A DNA stretch of 64,000 nucleotides, from the NCBI GenBank assembly GCA_945868845.1, contig CAMBMS010000001.1:310001-374000 (forward strand), given 5' to 3'. The notes beneath the pieces are model-generated. The model was not told the origin of the DNA and ran no database searches. It saw only the letters and a list, made by a program, of their open reading frames with translations. This document shows, piece after piece, positions 9,852 through 19,848 of the stretch (the stretch's first letter is position 1; each line of letters opens with the position of its first letter). The stretch is from Asaia bogorensis (GTDB lineage Bacteria > Pseudomonadota > Alphaproteobacteria > Acetobacterales > Acetobacteraceae). A program made the translations under genes and the position numbers.

Positions 9852-9875
9852 GCGCGATACCCCCCGATATCGCGC
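9852..9875. terminator. Hairpin between convergent genes
   Basis: Perfect 8-bp stem GCGCGATA / TATCGCGC with an 8-nt loop, between the ends of the aminotransferase (+) and the first cold-shock gene (-). No clear T-tract on either side, so a bidirectional terminator role is likely but unproven. Confidence 0.45.
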
Positions 9876-9901
9876 CGCGTGGGCCGGGCAGGTGGGCGGG
9901 A

Positions 9902-10105
9902 TCAGGCCAGCTTGAGGTCTGTTGCCGCCGACTTGCCGCGCTCCATGGTAATCTCGTAGCTCACCTGCTGCCCGTCATTCAGGCCTTTCAGCCCGGCGGC
10001 ATGCACCGCGGTAATATGGACAAACACATCCTTGCCGCCATCCTGCGGCATGATGAACCCGAAACCCTTGGTGGCGTTAAACCACTTGACCGTGCCAATG
10101 GCCAT
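9902..10105 (-). CDS. Cold-shock protein, CspA family
   Basis: 67-residue single cold-shock domain. RNP-1 is visible in KGFGFI and RNP-2 in VFVHI; the N-terminus is [10 protein letters not shown]. Such proteins bind single-stranded nucleic acid and keep RNA unfolded. The start at 10105 has GGGAG about 10 bases upstream. A near-copy follows at 10289-10492, so the pair arose by tandem duplication; each has its own upstream region of about 180-260 bases, long enough for the structured leaders known from csp mRNAs. Confidence 0.93.
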   Translation of the reverse strand: MAIGTVKWFNATKGFGFIMPQDGGKDVFVHITAVHAAGLKGLNDGQQVSYEITMERGKSAATDLKLA

Positions 10106-10288
10106 TGTCGTCTTCTCCCCTTCGATCGTCACGTCAGGCTGAAACACAAGCGGACCGCAGGTCGCCCTGCTGCCCGCTGCATTCCAAGTAATCGATCTCC
10201 CACCCCAGCCCGGTTTCCCGGAACGACGCGAATGGAAGATCGATGAAGTTGTCTCATAGACGCTGTCAGAATTCTGGTTGGCGAAAGC

Positions 10289-10492
10289 TCAGGCGAGCTT
10301 CAGGTTGGTCGCGGCGGCCTTGCCACGTTCCATCACCACTTCGTAGCTGACATTTTGGCCTTCATTAAGGCCTCGCAGGCCGGCAGCCTGCACGGCAGTG
10401 ATGTGCACAAACACATCCTTGCCGCCATCTTGCGGCATGATGAAGCCAAAGCCCTTGGTGGTATTAAACCACTTAACAGTTCCGGTAGCCAT
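10289..10492 (-). CDS. Cold-shock protein, CspA family (second copy)
   Basis: 67-residue cold-shock domain protein (MATGTVKWFN, KGFGFI, VFVHI), closely similar to its neighbour at 9902 but with substitutions such as EGQNVSYEVV for [10 protein letters not shown]. The N-terminal extension from 10525 has no family support, so the ATG at 10492 is used. Upstream lies about 260 bases of non-coding DNA up to the groEL terminator, which probably carries the promoter and a long 5' leader. Confidence 0.93.
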   Translation of the reverse strand: MATGTVKWFNTTKGFGFIMPQDGGKDVFVHITAVQAAGLRGLNEGQNVSYEVVMERGKAAATNLKLA

Positions 10493-10754
10493 TGCTTGAG
10501 TCGTCTCTCTGTCAGATGCGCCCACCCCAGTGGCGGAACGCGGTGGACAACCGGGCCTTTGGACGTCTTAGAGAGCACCCGAGCAGACAGACGGAAGCAA
10601 CTCAATGTAAGCCAAATAGCGATTGCTACGGTAGTGGGCGCAGAAACATACGCCTATGTCAACGAGAGTCTCTTGACATTTGGAATGCTATCACCCCCTG
10701 CACGCCGATTCGATACCGCGATGATGCCGCGCTCAGCCTGCCGTGGGGGCGAGC

Positions 10755-10783
10755 AAAAAGGGGCGGGTCTTGCGACCCGCCCC
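10755..10783 (-). terminator. Rho-independent terminator of groESL
   Basis: On the minus strand a perfect 10-bp stem (GGGGCGGGTC / GACCCGCCCC, 4-nt loop) is followed directly by TTTTT. It lies about 30 bases after the groEL stop. Confidence 0.92.
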
Positions 10784-10814
10784 CCTGTTCGCGAGCCGGC
10801 CTTGGGCCGATGGA

Positions 10815-12497
<1,683 letters not shown>

Positions 12498-12518
12498 TCA
12501 GTCCGCAGACGCGGTGGA

Positions 12519-12836
12519 TCAGGCGGCCTTCTTCTTGCGGGCTGGGGTTCCCTCGATGATGCCCATGATGTCGGACTCCTTCATAATCAGGAGTTCCTCG
12601 CCATCGATCTTCACCTCGGTACCGGACCATTTGCCGAACAGGATACGATCGCCAGCGTTTACGTCGAGGGCGACGATCTGGCCGGCTTCGTTGCGGGCGC
12701 CGGGACCAGCAGCGATAACCTCGCCCTCCATCGGCTTTTCCTGCGCCGTGTCGGGAATAATGATGCCGCCCGTGGTCTTTTCCTCGGCGTTCAGCCGACG
12801 GACCACGACCCGGTCATGCAGAGGACGGAATTTCAT
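12519..12836 (-). CDS. groES: Co-chaperonin GroES (Hsp10)
   Basis: 105-residue lid of the GroEL chamber. Starts [14 protein letters not shown]; the mobile loop is [14 protein letters not shown]; the roof region follows at about 45-60. The C-terminus carries a lysine-rich tail (ARKKKAA), slightly longer than usual. GGAG lies 8 bases upstream of the ATG. First gene of the operon; a CIRCE element sits about 130 bases upstream, indicating HrcA repression relieved by heat. Confidence 0.99.
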   Translation of the reverse strand: MKFRPLHDRVVVRRLNAEEKTTGGIIIPDTAQEKPMEGEVIAAGPGARNEAGQIVALDVNAGDRILFGKWSGTEVKIDGEELLIMKESDIMGIIEGTPARKKKAA

Positions 12837-12966
12837 CCGGTTAGCTCCATGCTAGAGTTGTGCGGCCTCGCGGCCGCTTGGTTTGCGATGACACCCTCGC
12901 GGGTGGTGAATTGATGGCGTTAACAAATATGCCACAGGTGGAACCCGCTTTTGGTCGGGCTGCGCT

Positions 12967-12995
12967 GCTAGCACTCTCTAGTGTAGAGTGCTAGC
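12967..12995 (-). promoter_or_regulatory. CIRCE operator (HrcA site)
   Basis: Inverted repeat GCTAGCACTC-N9-GAGTGCTAGC, matching the CIRCE consensus TTAGCACTC-N9-GAGTGCTAA except for the outermost bases. It directly abuts the -10 box of the groESL promoter, so bound HrcA would block transcription. Confidence 0.95.
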
Positions 12996-13024
12996 GATCT
13001 AGGCGCGGTGGCGGCGAGAGTCAA
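12996..13024 (-). promoter_or_regulatory. Sigma-70-type promoter of groESL
   Basis: Minus-strand TTGACT (13024-13019), 17-base spacer, TAGATC (13001-12996). The CIRCE element begins at the next base, where transcription would start. Confidence 0.75.
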
Positions 13025-13147
13025 GCAATCTGGCAGCACTTTCGGAGGGTGAGTCATAATATATTGAAAAATAATGTTTTTTTCAGATTTACCGCCATCC
13101 ATACCAGCATGACACCATTGTGACAGCGAGAGGAAAGGCTCCGCGCG

Positions 13148-13408
13148 ATGCTCTTGCTGAAACAACTGTAGGACTACCGGTTGACCACGGCGGAGATCCT
13201 CTGCCGCCTGCCCGATCGTCCCGATGTTCTGCAAACCTATGTCTGGCAGGATTTTGATCGCGCGCCGAAATTTCCCGCGCTGTGCAAATTTCTTGATTTC
13301 TGGAACCAGAAACTGGATGGCAAGGTGCATTCGGTGCACGCCGCCTTGGCGCAACTGGTCAAGCCACCGCAATATTGCGCGCCCGGCGCCTTCATAACCC
13401 TGCATTGA
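13148..13408 (+). pseudogene. usg: usg homologue interrupted by an amber codon
   Basis: The frame ATG 13148 onward reads MLLLKQL, TAG (13169-13171), then DYRLTTAEIL and an 80-residue match to the small alphaproteobacterial Usg protein (LPDRPDVLQTYVWQD, FPALCKFLDFWNQKL). Homologues have an acidic residue or glutamine where the TAG stands. A good ribosome site precedes ATG 13148. Alternatively translation may begin at TTG 13181, which has AGGA 7 bases upstream; that would give a 75-residue Usg lacking only its N-terminus. Function of Usg is unknown; in other alphaproteobacteria it neighbours trp genes. The 3' end overlaps the convergent VTT gene. Confidence 0.75.
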
Positions 13409-14087
13409 CCGCCATGGCCCGGTGACGTCGATACAGCCACAGGCCCAGAGCCGCCGAAGCCGCAAATAGCAAGCCGGCAAGCGTGATTTTCTGCCAGCCC
13501 GCCACCCGCGCGCCGCTGCCCAGCAGGACAAATACCAGGGTCTGCGGCACATAGCCCAGCGCGGAGGCCACCAGAAACGACCCCGCCCGCACGGACGACG
13601 CCCCACCCAGCAGGCTAAACGCCAGGTTATTGCCGACCGGTAGCAGGCGGATGATCAAGGTGATGGAGAAGGGATGCCCGGCGAATAGGGCCTCCAGCCG
13701 CGCCAGCCGCCCACGCACCCGCGCCCGTGCCCAATCGCGCGCCACAATGCGGGCCCAAAAAAAATCCATCGTGCAGCCAAGAGTTTGAGCGATGGTCGCG
13801 ATAACCAGTGCCAACCCCAACCAAGCGTTGGCAAATGCCTCACCGCCAAATGCTTCGCCGCCAAGCGCATAGCCAGCGGCAAAACCTGTTGCCTGTCGCG
13901 GCACTCCGCTGGCGCAGGCGGCCGCGGCCAGCAGCACGAAGACCACCCCACCCCACGGTCCCTGGCCGATCACCAGCCGGTCGATCAGCTCAGCCTCCAA
14001 CCCGCCCGAAAAAGTTCGCAGCGCCAATCCCGCGCCCAACAGCCCCAGCAAGAGCAGCCCCAGACGGAAAATCGCCTTACCGGGCAT
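13392..14087 (-). CDS. TVP38/TMEM64 (VTT-domain) membrane protein
   Basis: 231-residue inner-membrane protein with about six hydrophobic segments. The VTT/DedA-like core has small-residue helices, then an arginine-bearing motif (SITLIIRLLPVGNNLAFSLLGG), followed by VRAGSFLVASALGYVPQTLVFVLLG split across two helices. Relatives are implicated in membrane-lipid or undecaprenyl-phosphate movement; the exact role here is not known. It follows the GT2 glycosyltransferase by 14 bases on the same strand; a GTG overlapping that gene's stop is an alternative start. The pairing suggests a lipid-linked sugar function. Confidence 0.82.
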   Translation of the reverse strand: MPGKAIFRLGLLLLGLLGAGLALRTFSGGLEAELIDRLVIGQGPWGGVVFVLLAAAACASGVPRQATGFAAGYALGGEAFGGEAFANAWLGLALVIATIAQTLGCTMDFFWARIVARDWARARVRGRLARLEALFAGHPFSITLIIRLLPVGNNLAFSLLGGASSVRAGSFLVASALGYVPQTLVFVLLGSGARVAGWQKITLAGLLFAASAALGLWLYRRHRAMAVNAGL

Positions 14088-14101
14088 GTCTTGACTTTCG
14101 C

Positions 14102-14884
14102 TCACACGTTGTTTCCAAGCTTCTCCAGCTCCGGCCGGTGACCCCGCCGCTGCAGCCAGGCCACGCCAATGAGGTCGAAAATTCCTACCCAAAGCCGGTC
14201 CAGCGTGCCGTAGTTGGATTTTCCGCGGCTGCGCGGGCGATGGTTGACCGGCACCGACACCACCCGCCCGCCGGCGCGAATGAAGAGCGCCGGCAGATAG
14301 CGATGCATATGGTCGAAGCGCGGTAGATCGAGAAAGGCGACGCGGGGAAACACTTTCAGCCCACAACCCGTGTCGGGGGTGGCGTCGCGTAGCAGCCAGG
14401 CACGGATGGCATTGGCCAGGCGCGAAGCAATCCGCTTGACCGATCCATCGCGACGGGTGGTACGATGCCCCGCAATCAGGATAGGCCCGCCCCCCTTGGC
14501 ATCCTCGGCCCGCGCACGCGCGAGAAGGACGGGGATATCGGCCGGGTCGTTTTGCCCGTCGCCGTCCAGGGTGGCGATCCAGTTCCCGCGCGCCGCCTTT
14601 ACCCCGGTCGCCACCGCAGCGCTTTGTCCGCAGCTGACGCGGTGGCGGTGGTGGAACAGCAGCCCATCCGCCGGCGCGGTGGGGTTCTGGGTCGCCGCCT
14701 CCGCCAGTCGGGCTGGCGTGTCGTCGGCGCTGCCGTCGTCCACATAGACGATTTCATGTGCCTCCCCCGCCAGCGCGGCACGGATTTCCGCGATCAGGGG
14801 CAGAATGTTCGGCCCCTCATTGCGCACCGGCACGATGACCGAGACGAGTGGCGTGGAGGATGGAGTGGGGGCCTCGCTGTGCAT
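14102..14884 (-). CDS. Family 2 glycosyltransferase (dolichol-phosphate mannosyltransferase-like)
   Basis: 260-residue GT-A glycosyltransferase of the polyprenyl-phosphate sugar synthase type. VSVIVPVRNEGPNI opens the nucleotide-sugar fold, VYVDDGSADDT carries the first Asp pair, and the metal-binding motif is LDGDGQNDP. PDTGCGLKVF and HRPRSRGKSNYG follow. No C-terminal membrane helices, so soluble or peripheral. The downstream VTT-domain membrane protein probably works with it on a lipid-linked sugar. ATG 14884 (MHSEAP) is used; the longer frame has no homology. Confidence 0.87.
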   Translation of the reverse strand: MHSEAPTPSSTPLVSVIVPVRNEGPNILPLIAEIRAALAGEAHEIVYVDDGSADDTPARLAEAATQNPTAPADGLLFHHRHRVSCGQSAAVATGVKAARGNWIATLDGDGQNDPADIPVLLARARAEDAKGGGPILIAGHRTTRRDGSVKRIASRLANAIRAWLLRDATPDTGCGLKVFPRVAFLDLPRFDHMHRYLPALFIRAGGRVVSVPVNHRPRSRGKSNYGTLDRLWVGIFDLIGVAWLQRRGHRPELEKLGNNV

Positions 14885-14927
14885 AATCCGCCGCCCGTTA
14901 CACCCGGGGTGGCATAGCGGCAAGCCA

Positions 14928-14958
14928 GTGCGGGCCGGTGACGGGCTTAAACTGATCC
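14928..14958. repeat. Partial copy of the palindromic repeat (right end)
   Basis: GTGCGGGCCGGTGACGGGCT followed by TAAACTGATCC matches the right end of copies A and B. No matching left arm was found. It runs into the last codons of the AtzH-like gene. Confidence 0.45.
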
Positions 14959-15369
14959 GCTACCAATGCGCCGCATTGGCGTTGCGTCACCGAGGAAGGA
15001 CACGTGTGCGGCAACAATGCGCCAACCCAGATCCGTACGAACCCATGTATGGCTTTGCCGACCCAACCTTGTCTGTCCATGCCGTCTGAATTCACAATTC
15101 GCGGTGCCGAAATCGCGCCCATAGGTCACGATCCATATCTTGAGGAGATCGCGCCCAACGACGAAGCTCGGGTCGCGACCGGCGCGGAATTCCGCGATCT
15201 GATCCTGGCCATAAAGCTGTTCGCCCACGCCATAACGCAGCACATGAGGGCTGGCCCAGAACAGCTCGTCCAGGGTGGCGACATCGTTGCTGTTCAACGC
15301 GGCTTCATAGCGATGAAACGCGGCAGTAACCTCTGCCACGACGTCTGGGATACTGGTATCGAGGCTCAC
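14947..15369 (-). CDS. AtzH-like/HpxZ protein (DUF3225, NTF2 fold)
   Basis: 140-residue NTF2-like protein. DVVAEVTAAFHRYEAAL, a short segment and LDELFW, then RYGVGEQLYG and TYGRDFGTANCEF match the DUF3225/AtzH-HpxZ family. Members accompany amidases in oxalurate or s-triazine degradation, but their own reaction is unsettled. The GTG at 15369 (VSLDTSIPDVV) is used because homology begins there; upstream frames add 32 residues without support. It lies 168 bases downstream of the D-aminoacylase-like amidohydrolase on the same strand, a fitting partner. Its last codons fall in a repeat end, so the native C-terminus may be altered. Confidence 0.75.
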   Translation of the reverse strand: MSLDTSIPDVVAEVTAAFHRYEAALNSNDVATLDELFWASPHVLRYGVGEQLYGQDQIAEFRAGRDPSFVVGRDLLKIWIVTYGRDFGTANCEFRRHGQTRLGRQSHTWVRTDLGWRIVAAHVSFLGDATPMRRIGSGSV

Positions 15370-15537
15370 GCTGGCGTTAACCTCGCGACCGGCGTGGTGC
15401 ACACACCGACGCGTTCCAGCCAGGCGGCAGCGGGCTTTGAGCCCATCCAGCCGTGGATGCAACAACCATTGCTACACGCAGCGCTGCTGCCTTCACCTAG
15501 ATTCCTATGGTGTCTACTGTGGACCCTTCTTAAGGCC

Positions 15538-17259
15538 CTAATTCGTCGGCTGCGCGCGCACCAGGCCACCGGGCAGCGCGCCGGTGGCGACGCCGTTGCG
15601 ATAGGTGATCTGGCCGGCCTTGATGGTGGCAGCGTAGCCACGTGCTTTTTGCATCAGCCGCCGGCCGCCGGCGGGCAGGTCCACCACCATCTCCGGGCGC
15701 TGCAATTCCAGCTTTTCGAAATCAATGATGTTGATATCGGCTTTCATGCCCGCCGCGATCAGCCCGCGATCGTGTAGCCCGGCGAACAAGGCCGGTTCGC
15801 GCGTCTGGCGGCGCACGAGATGGGCAAGGGGGAACTTGTCCGCTCCGCGATCACGGCCCCAGTAGCTGAACAGGAAGGTCGGGAAGGACGCGTCGGAGAT
15901 GAACGCCACATGCGCGCCACCATCGGACAGGCCAGGCAGTACATGCTCGCGCCCATACATCGTCTTCACCGCTTCCAGGTCGTAATTGGCGTAGTTCACC
16001 AGGCAGGCGAAGATAAAATTCTTGCCGTCCGCTTCCACCAGCAGGTCATAGGCAACTTCTGGCGCCGTGCGACCTTCGCGCGCGGCGATCGCCTCCAGGC
16101 TTTCGTCGCGCGAGGGCGTATAGTTCAGCGGATCGGAGAAGCGGAACATGCGCGCATAGCCGATACGGTTCAGCAGCGACCAGGTGTTCAGCTCCGTCGG
16201 ATCGTCGGCCAGTATTTTTTTCCGGGTTTCCGGATCGCGCATGGCGGCAACACGTTCTTCCAAGGGTAAATCCGCGATGGCGCGGTAGGTGCGCGTGCCG
16301 GCAAACGGGTTCTGGCTGCCGGTCAGGCCGAGCAGCGCGCCGATCGGGCGTGGCGGCACGACGCAGCGAATGGGCAAACCGTCCTTGTATGCGGTGGTGG
16401 AAAGCTCTAGCAGATCCTTCCATGCCTCCGTCCGGTCATGGCGCTGGTTCAGCGAGAAGACCAGAGGGCGGCCGCAGGCTTCCATCACCCGGCGCACCAT
16501 GGCGAATTCGGTGGCGGGGTCGGGCGTGTTCCAGTCCGAGGTCATTTCGATGAAGCCGGCGCCGGCATCCTTCAACCCGAGCGCGATGCCAGTCAGTTCG
16601 GATTCCTGCGCCCGCAGCATCGGCATCAGATCACCGGCCAGCGTCTTGTGGGAAATGGTGCGCGAGGTGGAGAAGCCGAAAGCCCCGGCACGCACAGCCT
16701 CCGCCGTGATCTCGCGCATGCGGGCGATATCTTCCTGGTTCGCGTCTTCCAGCTTCAGCGCGCGTTCGCCCATCACATAGACCCGCAGCGGACCGTGCGG
16801 AACGAGGGCGCAGAAATCGATATCGTGCTTGCGCCGCTCCAACGCCGAAAGATATTCCGGATAGGTTTCCCACTGCCAGTCCAGCCCTTCATTAAGGCAG
16901 GGGCCCGGCAGGTCTTCCACGCCCTCCATCAAAGCGATGACGGCATCACGGTCGCCCGGTTTGCAGGGGGCGAAGCCAACGCCGCAATTGCCCATCACCA
17001 GGGTGGTGACGCCGTGCCATGAAGAGGGGGCAAGATGCGAATCCCACACCACCTGGCCATCATAATGCGTGTGGATATCGACGAAGCCGGGGGTGACGGA
17101 AAGGCCCTTGGCGTCGATTTCTTCCTTGCCTGAGCCCGCAACCTGTCCGACCGCGCTGATCTTGCCGGCGTCGATGGCGACATCGGCGATGAAGGGCGTA
17201 CCGCCGGAGCCGTCCAGGACGGTGCCGTTGCGGATGACGAGGTCATGAGCTTGGGACAT
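15538..17259 (-). CDS. N-acyl-D-amino-acid deacylase-family amidohydrolase
   Basis: 573-residue metal-dependent amidohydrolase (amidohydrolase-3/D-aminoacylase group). Domain order: N-terminal beta sandwich ([15 protein letters not shown]), TIM barrel with the metal motif HTHYDGQ, a GNCGVGFAP segment where D-aminoacylases have a metal-ligand cysteine, the SDGGAHV aspartate motif, and a C-terminal [14 protein letters not shown] strand. Probably hydrolyses an N-acyl or cyclic amide; the substrate is not known. AAGGAG lies 9 bases before the ATG. Stop codon TAG, at the expected family length. Confidence 0.85.
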   Translation of the reverse strand: MSQAHDLVIRNGTVLDGSGGTPFIADVAIDAGKISAVGQVAGSGKEEIDAKGLSVTPGFVDIHTHYDGQVVWDSHLAPSSWHGVTTLVMGNCGVGFAPCKPGDRDAVIALMEGVEDLPGPCLNEGLDWQWETYPEYLSALERRKHDIDFCALVPHGPLRVYVMGERALKLEDANQEDIARMREITAEAVRAGAFGFSTSRTISHKTLAGDLMPMLRAQESELTGIALGLKDAGAGFIEMTSDWNTPDPATEFAMVRRVMEACGRPLVFSLNQRHDRTEAWKDLLELSTTAYKDGLPIRCVVPPRPIGALLGLTGSQNPFAGTRTYRAIADLPLEERVAAMRDPETRKKILADDPTELNTWSLLNRIGYARMFRFSDPLNYTPSRDESLEAIAAREGRTAPEVAYDLLVEADGKNFIFACLVNYANYDLEAVKTMYGREHVLPGLSDGGAHVAFISDASFPTFLFSYWGRDRGADKFPLAHLVRRQTREPALFAGLHDRGLIAAGMKADINIIDFEKLELQRPEMVVDLPAGGRRLMQKARGYAATIKAGQITYRNGVATGALPGGLVRAQPTN

Positions 17260-17615
17260 GAGCCGGGCTCCTTAAAGTGATTTACCTATAATTATGCAAC
17301 ATGGGTGTCGATTTAGCAAGACTATCGCACCAAAAGGCCAGGTCCACACCCCCCGGTCCACACCCCCGTGGGGCGGGTTGTAATTAGCTTCCAGTCGCCA
17401 CCAAATCTGAGCGTACCTGGAACACTCAAGCACCCTCGGCGCATAGTGCGGGCACTACCTACAGCGCCCCAACGCTAGCTAGCCAGCGCGAAACCATACC
17501 AACCCCGGGGCGATGGCGGGTGCCGGGTCCGCCTATTCCGTGCCTCACAAAGCTGCGGACCTAGCAAATATCTTTAGGAAGCGGGCGAGGCCGTCGTACA
17601 ATACATTGATTTATA
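17260..17615. other. Intergenic region between the amidohydrolase and tRNA-Thr
   Basis: 356 bases with no gene found. A 13-base direct repeat (GGTCCACACCCCC) occurs twice back to back at 17341-17367. Bases 17260-17330, upstream of the amidohydrolase, are AT-rich and likely hold its promoter. Nothing else stands out. Confidence 0.5.
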
Positions 17616-17690
17616 TGGTGCCGGGTGAGGGATTTGAACCCCCGACCTTCGGTTTACAAAACCGCTGCACTACCACTGTGCTAACCCGGC
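17616..17690 (-). tRNA. tRNA-Thr (anticodon TGT)
   Basis: Cloverleaf on the minus strand with CCA encoded. Acceptor stem GCCGGGT/ACCCGGC, D-stem GCAC/GTGC, anticodon loop TTTGTAA (anticodon TGT, reading ACA-type threonine codons), T-loop TTCAAAT. The 27-43 pair appears mismatched. The 3'-terminal 12 bases (TGGTGCCGGGTG on the plus strand) recur at about 17707-17718, 91 bases away. Confidence 0.95.
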
Positions 17691-17852
17691 GCCGGTGCGG
17701 ACTTTGGTGCCGGGTGCTCTATAGCGCAGGGGGCTGGATGATCCAACTGAATGACTCGGGTCTGATGACCGGTGTTTAATGATTTGGTGCGGTGCGGGTC
17801 ATCCTAGCTGGACCATGGTGAGGGGTCGCAACTTTCATGAAGCGTAGATGCC

Positions 17853-18023
17853 ATGCACGAACCCAGGCCCTGCCCCTGTCTGCTGACCCGCCTGGCCCTG
17901 GCGCTGGTGTTGCTGGGTGGGCTGGCGCTGGGGAAATTCACGCCTACCCATCCCAGCCTCGCCGCCGATGGGCAGGCGGGGATCGGCCAATCAGGTGTTG
18001 GGCTCGCAGTTCATTCGCGCTAA
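17853..18023 (+). CDS. Possible 56-residue membrane-anchored peptide
   Basis: A short frame starting MHEPRPCPCLLTRLALA and ending after VGLAVHSR contains one strong hydrophobic segment (ALALVLLGGLALG), then a hydrophilic tail, like a signal peptide or a small bitopic membrane protein. Nearby codons give no strong ribosome site. It may be the 5' remnant of a larger exported protein, since the sequence runs into the end of the convergent DUF35 gene. Not recognised. The rest of 17691-18026 shows nothing else beyond a short copy of the tRNA 3' end. Confidence 0.3.
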   Translation: MHEPRPCPCLLTRLALALVLLGGLALGKFTPTHPSLAADGQAGIGQSGVGLAVHSR

Positions 18024-18026
18024 CTC

Positions 18027-18542
18027 CTATTCCGGATATCTCCAGGGCTTGGGCTGCGGGGCACTTTCGTCGATCGTCCATTGCGGCAGCGAAAGCCCAG
18101 GCGAAAGGTCGTTAAACACCATGCGCACGCGGGTGCCGATGCCGACGCGCGCGACCTGGTCAGGCGGTGCCAACTGGCCGTCCGCGGTGACGAGATTGGC
18201 CACCACGCGCAATGCGTCATGTTCGGTCGGCGCGCCTTTTTGCGTGTCCAGATCGACCAGCAGGATCAGATAGGGCGTCTGCTTCTGGAATTGCGGTTGG
18301 ATGCCGTGATGTACTTCCCCGTATGAATGCACCGCTCCCTTGCCTTCCACCGGAACCCAGGTGGAATCCAGGCAGGTGCAGAACGGACAGGCGGTGGTTG
18401 GCGGATAGCGCAACAATTTGCAATCGTCGCAGCGTTGCAAATGAAAGTCGTGCTTCGTGCAATGGTCGAAATAGGCGATGTTCTCGATATCGAGATCATC
18501 AACCGTCAGGTTCATCCCTAGATGGGTGCCTTGTAATGCCAT
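18027..18542 (-). CDS. Zn-ribbon/OB-fold acyl-CoA-associated protein (DUF35)
   Basis: 171-residue DUF35 protein. A rubredoxin-like zinc ribbon (CDDC at about 38-41, CPFC at about 52-55) is followed by an OB fold (AVHSYGEVHHGI, then LILLVDLD). Such proteins pair with thiolase-like partners; in steroid side-chain degradation the pair forms a retro-aldolase or hydratase complex acting on CoA thioesters. Here it lies 3 bases downstream of exactly such a partner, so the two should form a heteromer. Substrate unknown. Confidence 0.85.
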   Translation of the reverse strand: MALQGTHLGMNLTVDDLDIENIAYFDHCTKHDFHLQRCDDCKLLRYPPTTACPFCTCLDSTWVPVEGKGAVHSYGEVHHGIQPQFQKQTPYLILLVDLDTQKGAPTEHDALRVVANLVTADGQLAPPDQVARVGIGTRVRMVFNDLSPGLSLPQWTIDESAPQPKPWRYPE

Positions 18543-18545
18543 GGT

Positions 18546-19805
18546 TCAAGCCCTCCGCATGATCATGGAAGATCCCGTGCCGGGCATGGCCCAGCCGAGA
18601 TTGGCGCTGAGTTGGACATCTTTTACCTGGCGGCAGCCGCCTTCACGATAATCGTAGGTGTGCTGGCGCTTGCCATCCGGGCCAATCGGGCAGCTATCGT
18701 CCACATCGTGGCGCAGTTGCCGCACGTTCTCGATCACCATGGCAATGCCGTGCGTATAGCCCTCGCACAGATGCCCGCCAGACGTGTTGTTGGGGCGCCG
18801 CCCGCCCAGGCGGATGGTGCCATCTGACACGTAGGTCGGTCCCTCACCCTTTTTACAAAATCCGTAATCTTCCAGTTGTAACATGGTGGTGAAAGTAAAC
18901 GCGTCGTAGGAGCCCGTGATATCGATATCTTCCGGTTTCACATCCGCGTTCGGGAACAGGATATCTTTCGCATAATGGCCTGCAACGGTGGAGATTGGGC
19001 CGTGCTGGTAATGCATGTCGATGCGCGGTTTGCAACAGCGCCCGACCACGGAACGGATCAGAACCGGATGATGCTTGCAATCGCGCGCCCGATCGGCGCT
19101 GGTGACGATGATGCAGTTGCCATTATCAGTTTCGACGCAGCAATCCAGCAAATGTAGAGGCTTGCAGATCATCCGCGAATTTAGCACATCGTCCACCGTC
19201 ATGCGCTTTTTATACAGCGCCTTCGGATTATTGGATGCGTGCTCGGAGTGGATGACCTTTACCATCGCCACCTGCTCCGGCTTCGTGCCGTAATCATGCA
19301 TGTGGCGCATGAAAGTGGGGGCAAACATTTGCCCCGCCGATTGCCAGCCATAGGCTCGCGCGTGCAATTGATCGCCGTTGATCGGCGCTGCGGAACGTGC
19401 CCCGGTGCCGCCGATGCGAACCTGGGAAAATCCGTTCATGGCGCGATAGATAGCCACGGTCTTGCATAAGCCAGCCTCGATCACGCCGATGGCGATACCG
19501 ACCAAAGCTTCCGTGGAAGACCCACCGCCATGTACATCCATGTAAAAATTCAGACGAATCCCAAGGTCGCCAGCCATAAATGTGGAGAAGGTGGAGTCAT
19601 TACCGGAATAGGAGAGCATGCCGTCGATATCACCAGGCTTCAGCCCGGCATCGTTCATAGCCGCTCGGATCGCCTGCACGCCGAGCGCGCGGGTAGTACG
19701 GCCGGAGCCGTTGCCGCGCATGTATTCCGTCTCGCCCACACCGACGATGGCGTATTTATCGGCGAGATGCTTGGGGGATGTTGCATCCAGATCTATTGCC
19801 GTCAC
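18546..19805 (-). CDS. Thiolase-fold protein of the SCP-x/Ltp2 type, nucleophile Cys absent
   Basis: 419-residue thiolase-superfamily protein (starts TAIDLDATSP after the initiator; DKYAIVGVGETEY opens the fold). Where catalytic thiolases have a Cys (NxxC-A-T/S-G), this one has HGGGSSTEALV, i.e. Gly in the Cys position, as in the non-condensing thiolase-like partners of DUF35 proteins. The GTG start at 19805 is chosen because AGGAG stands about 10 bases upstream; the longer frame is unsupported. Its DUF35 partner follows. Probably an aldolase or hydratase subunit rather than a thiolase; this is inferred. Confidence 0.8.
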   Translation of the reverse strand: MTAIDLDATSPKHLADKYAIVGVGETEYMRGNGSGRTTRALGVQAIRAAMNDAGLKPGDIDGMLSYSGNDSTFSTFMAGDLGIRLNFYMDVHGGGSSTEALVGIAIGVIEAGLCKTVAIYRAMNGFSQVRIGGTGARSAAPINGDQLHARAYGWQSAGQMFAPTFMRHMHDYGTKPEQVAMVKVIHSEHASNNPKALYKKRMTVDDVLNSRMICKPLHLLDCCVETDNGNCIIVTSADRARDCKHHPVLIRSVVGRCCKPRIDMHYQHGPISTVAGHYAKDILFPNADVKPEDIDITGSYDAFTFTTMLQLEDYGFCKKGEGPTYVSDGTIRLGGRRPNNTSGGHLCEGYTHGIAMVIENVRQLRHDVDDSCPIGPDGKRQHTYDYREGGCRQVKDVQLSANLGWAMPGTGSSMIMRRA

Positions 19806-19848
19806 GGCTTTTTTTCTCCTGTTTTGATGCTTGATAGCCCAATCATTA

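Larger units (their letters stand above)
12837..13147. other. Divergent control region of groESL and usg
   Basis: 311 bases without a gene. Contains the groESL promoter and CIRCE site (listed separately), an unusually AT-rich patch at about 13055-13080 that could hold a promoter for the plus-strand usg remnant, and a purine-rich ribosome site (GAGAGGAAAGG) just before 13148. Confidence 0.6.

Noticed and set aside
12968-13606. 212-codon minus-strand frame across the groES/usg control region
   Set aside because: It runs through the CIRCE site and promoter and opposite usg, with no family resemblance.
17341-17367. Tandem GGTCCACACCCCC as the start of a CRISPR or iteron array
   Set aside because: Only two back-to-back units, no spacers, no cas or rep genes nearby.
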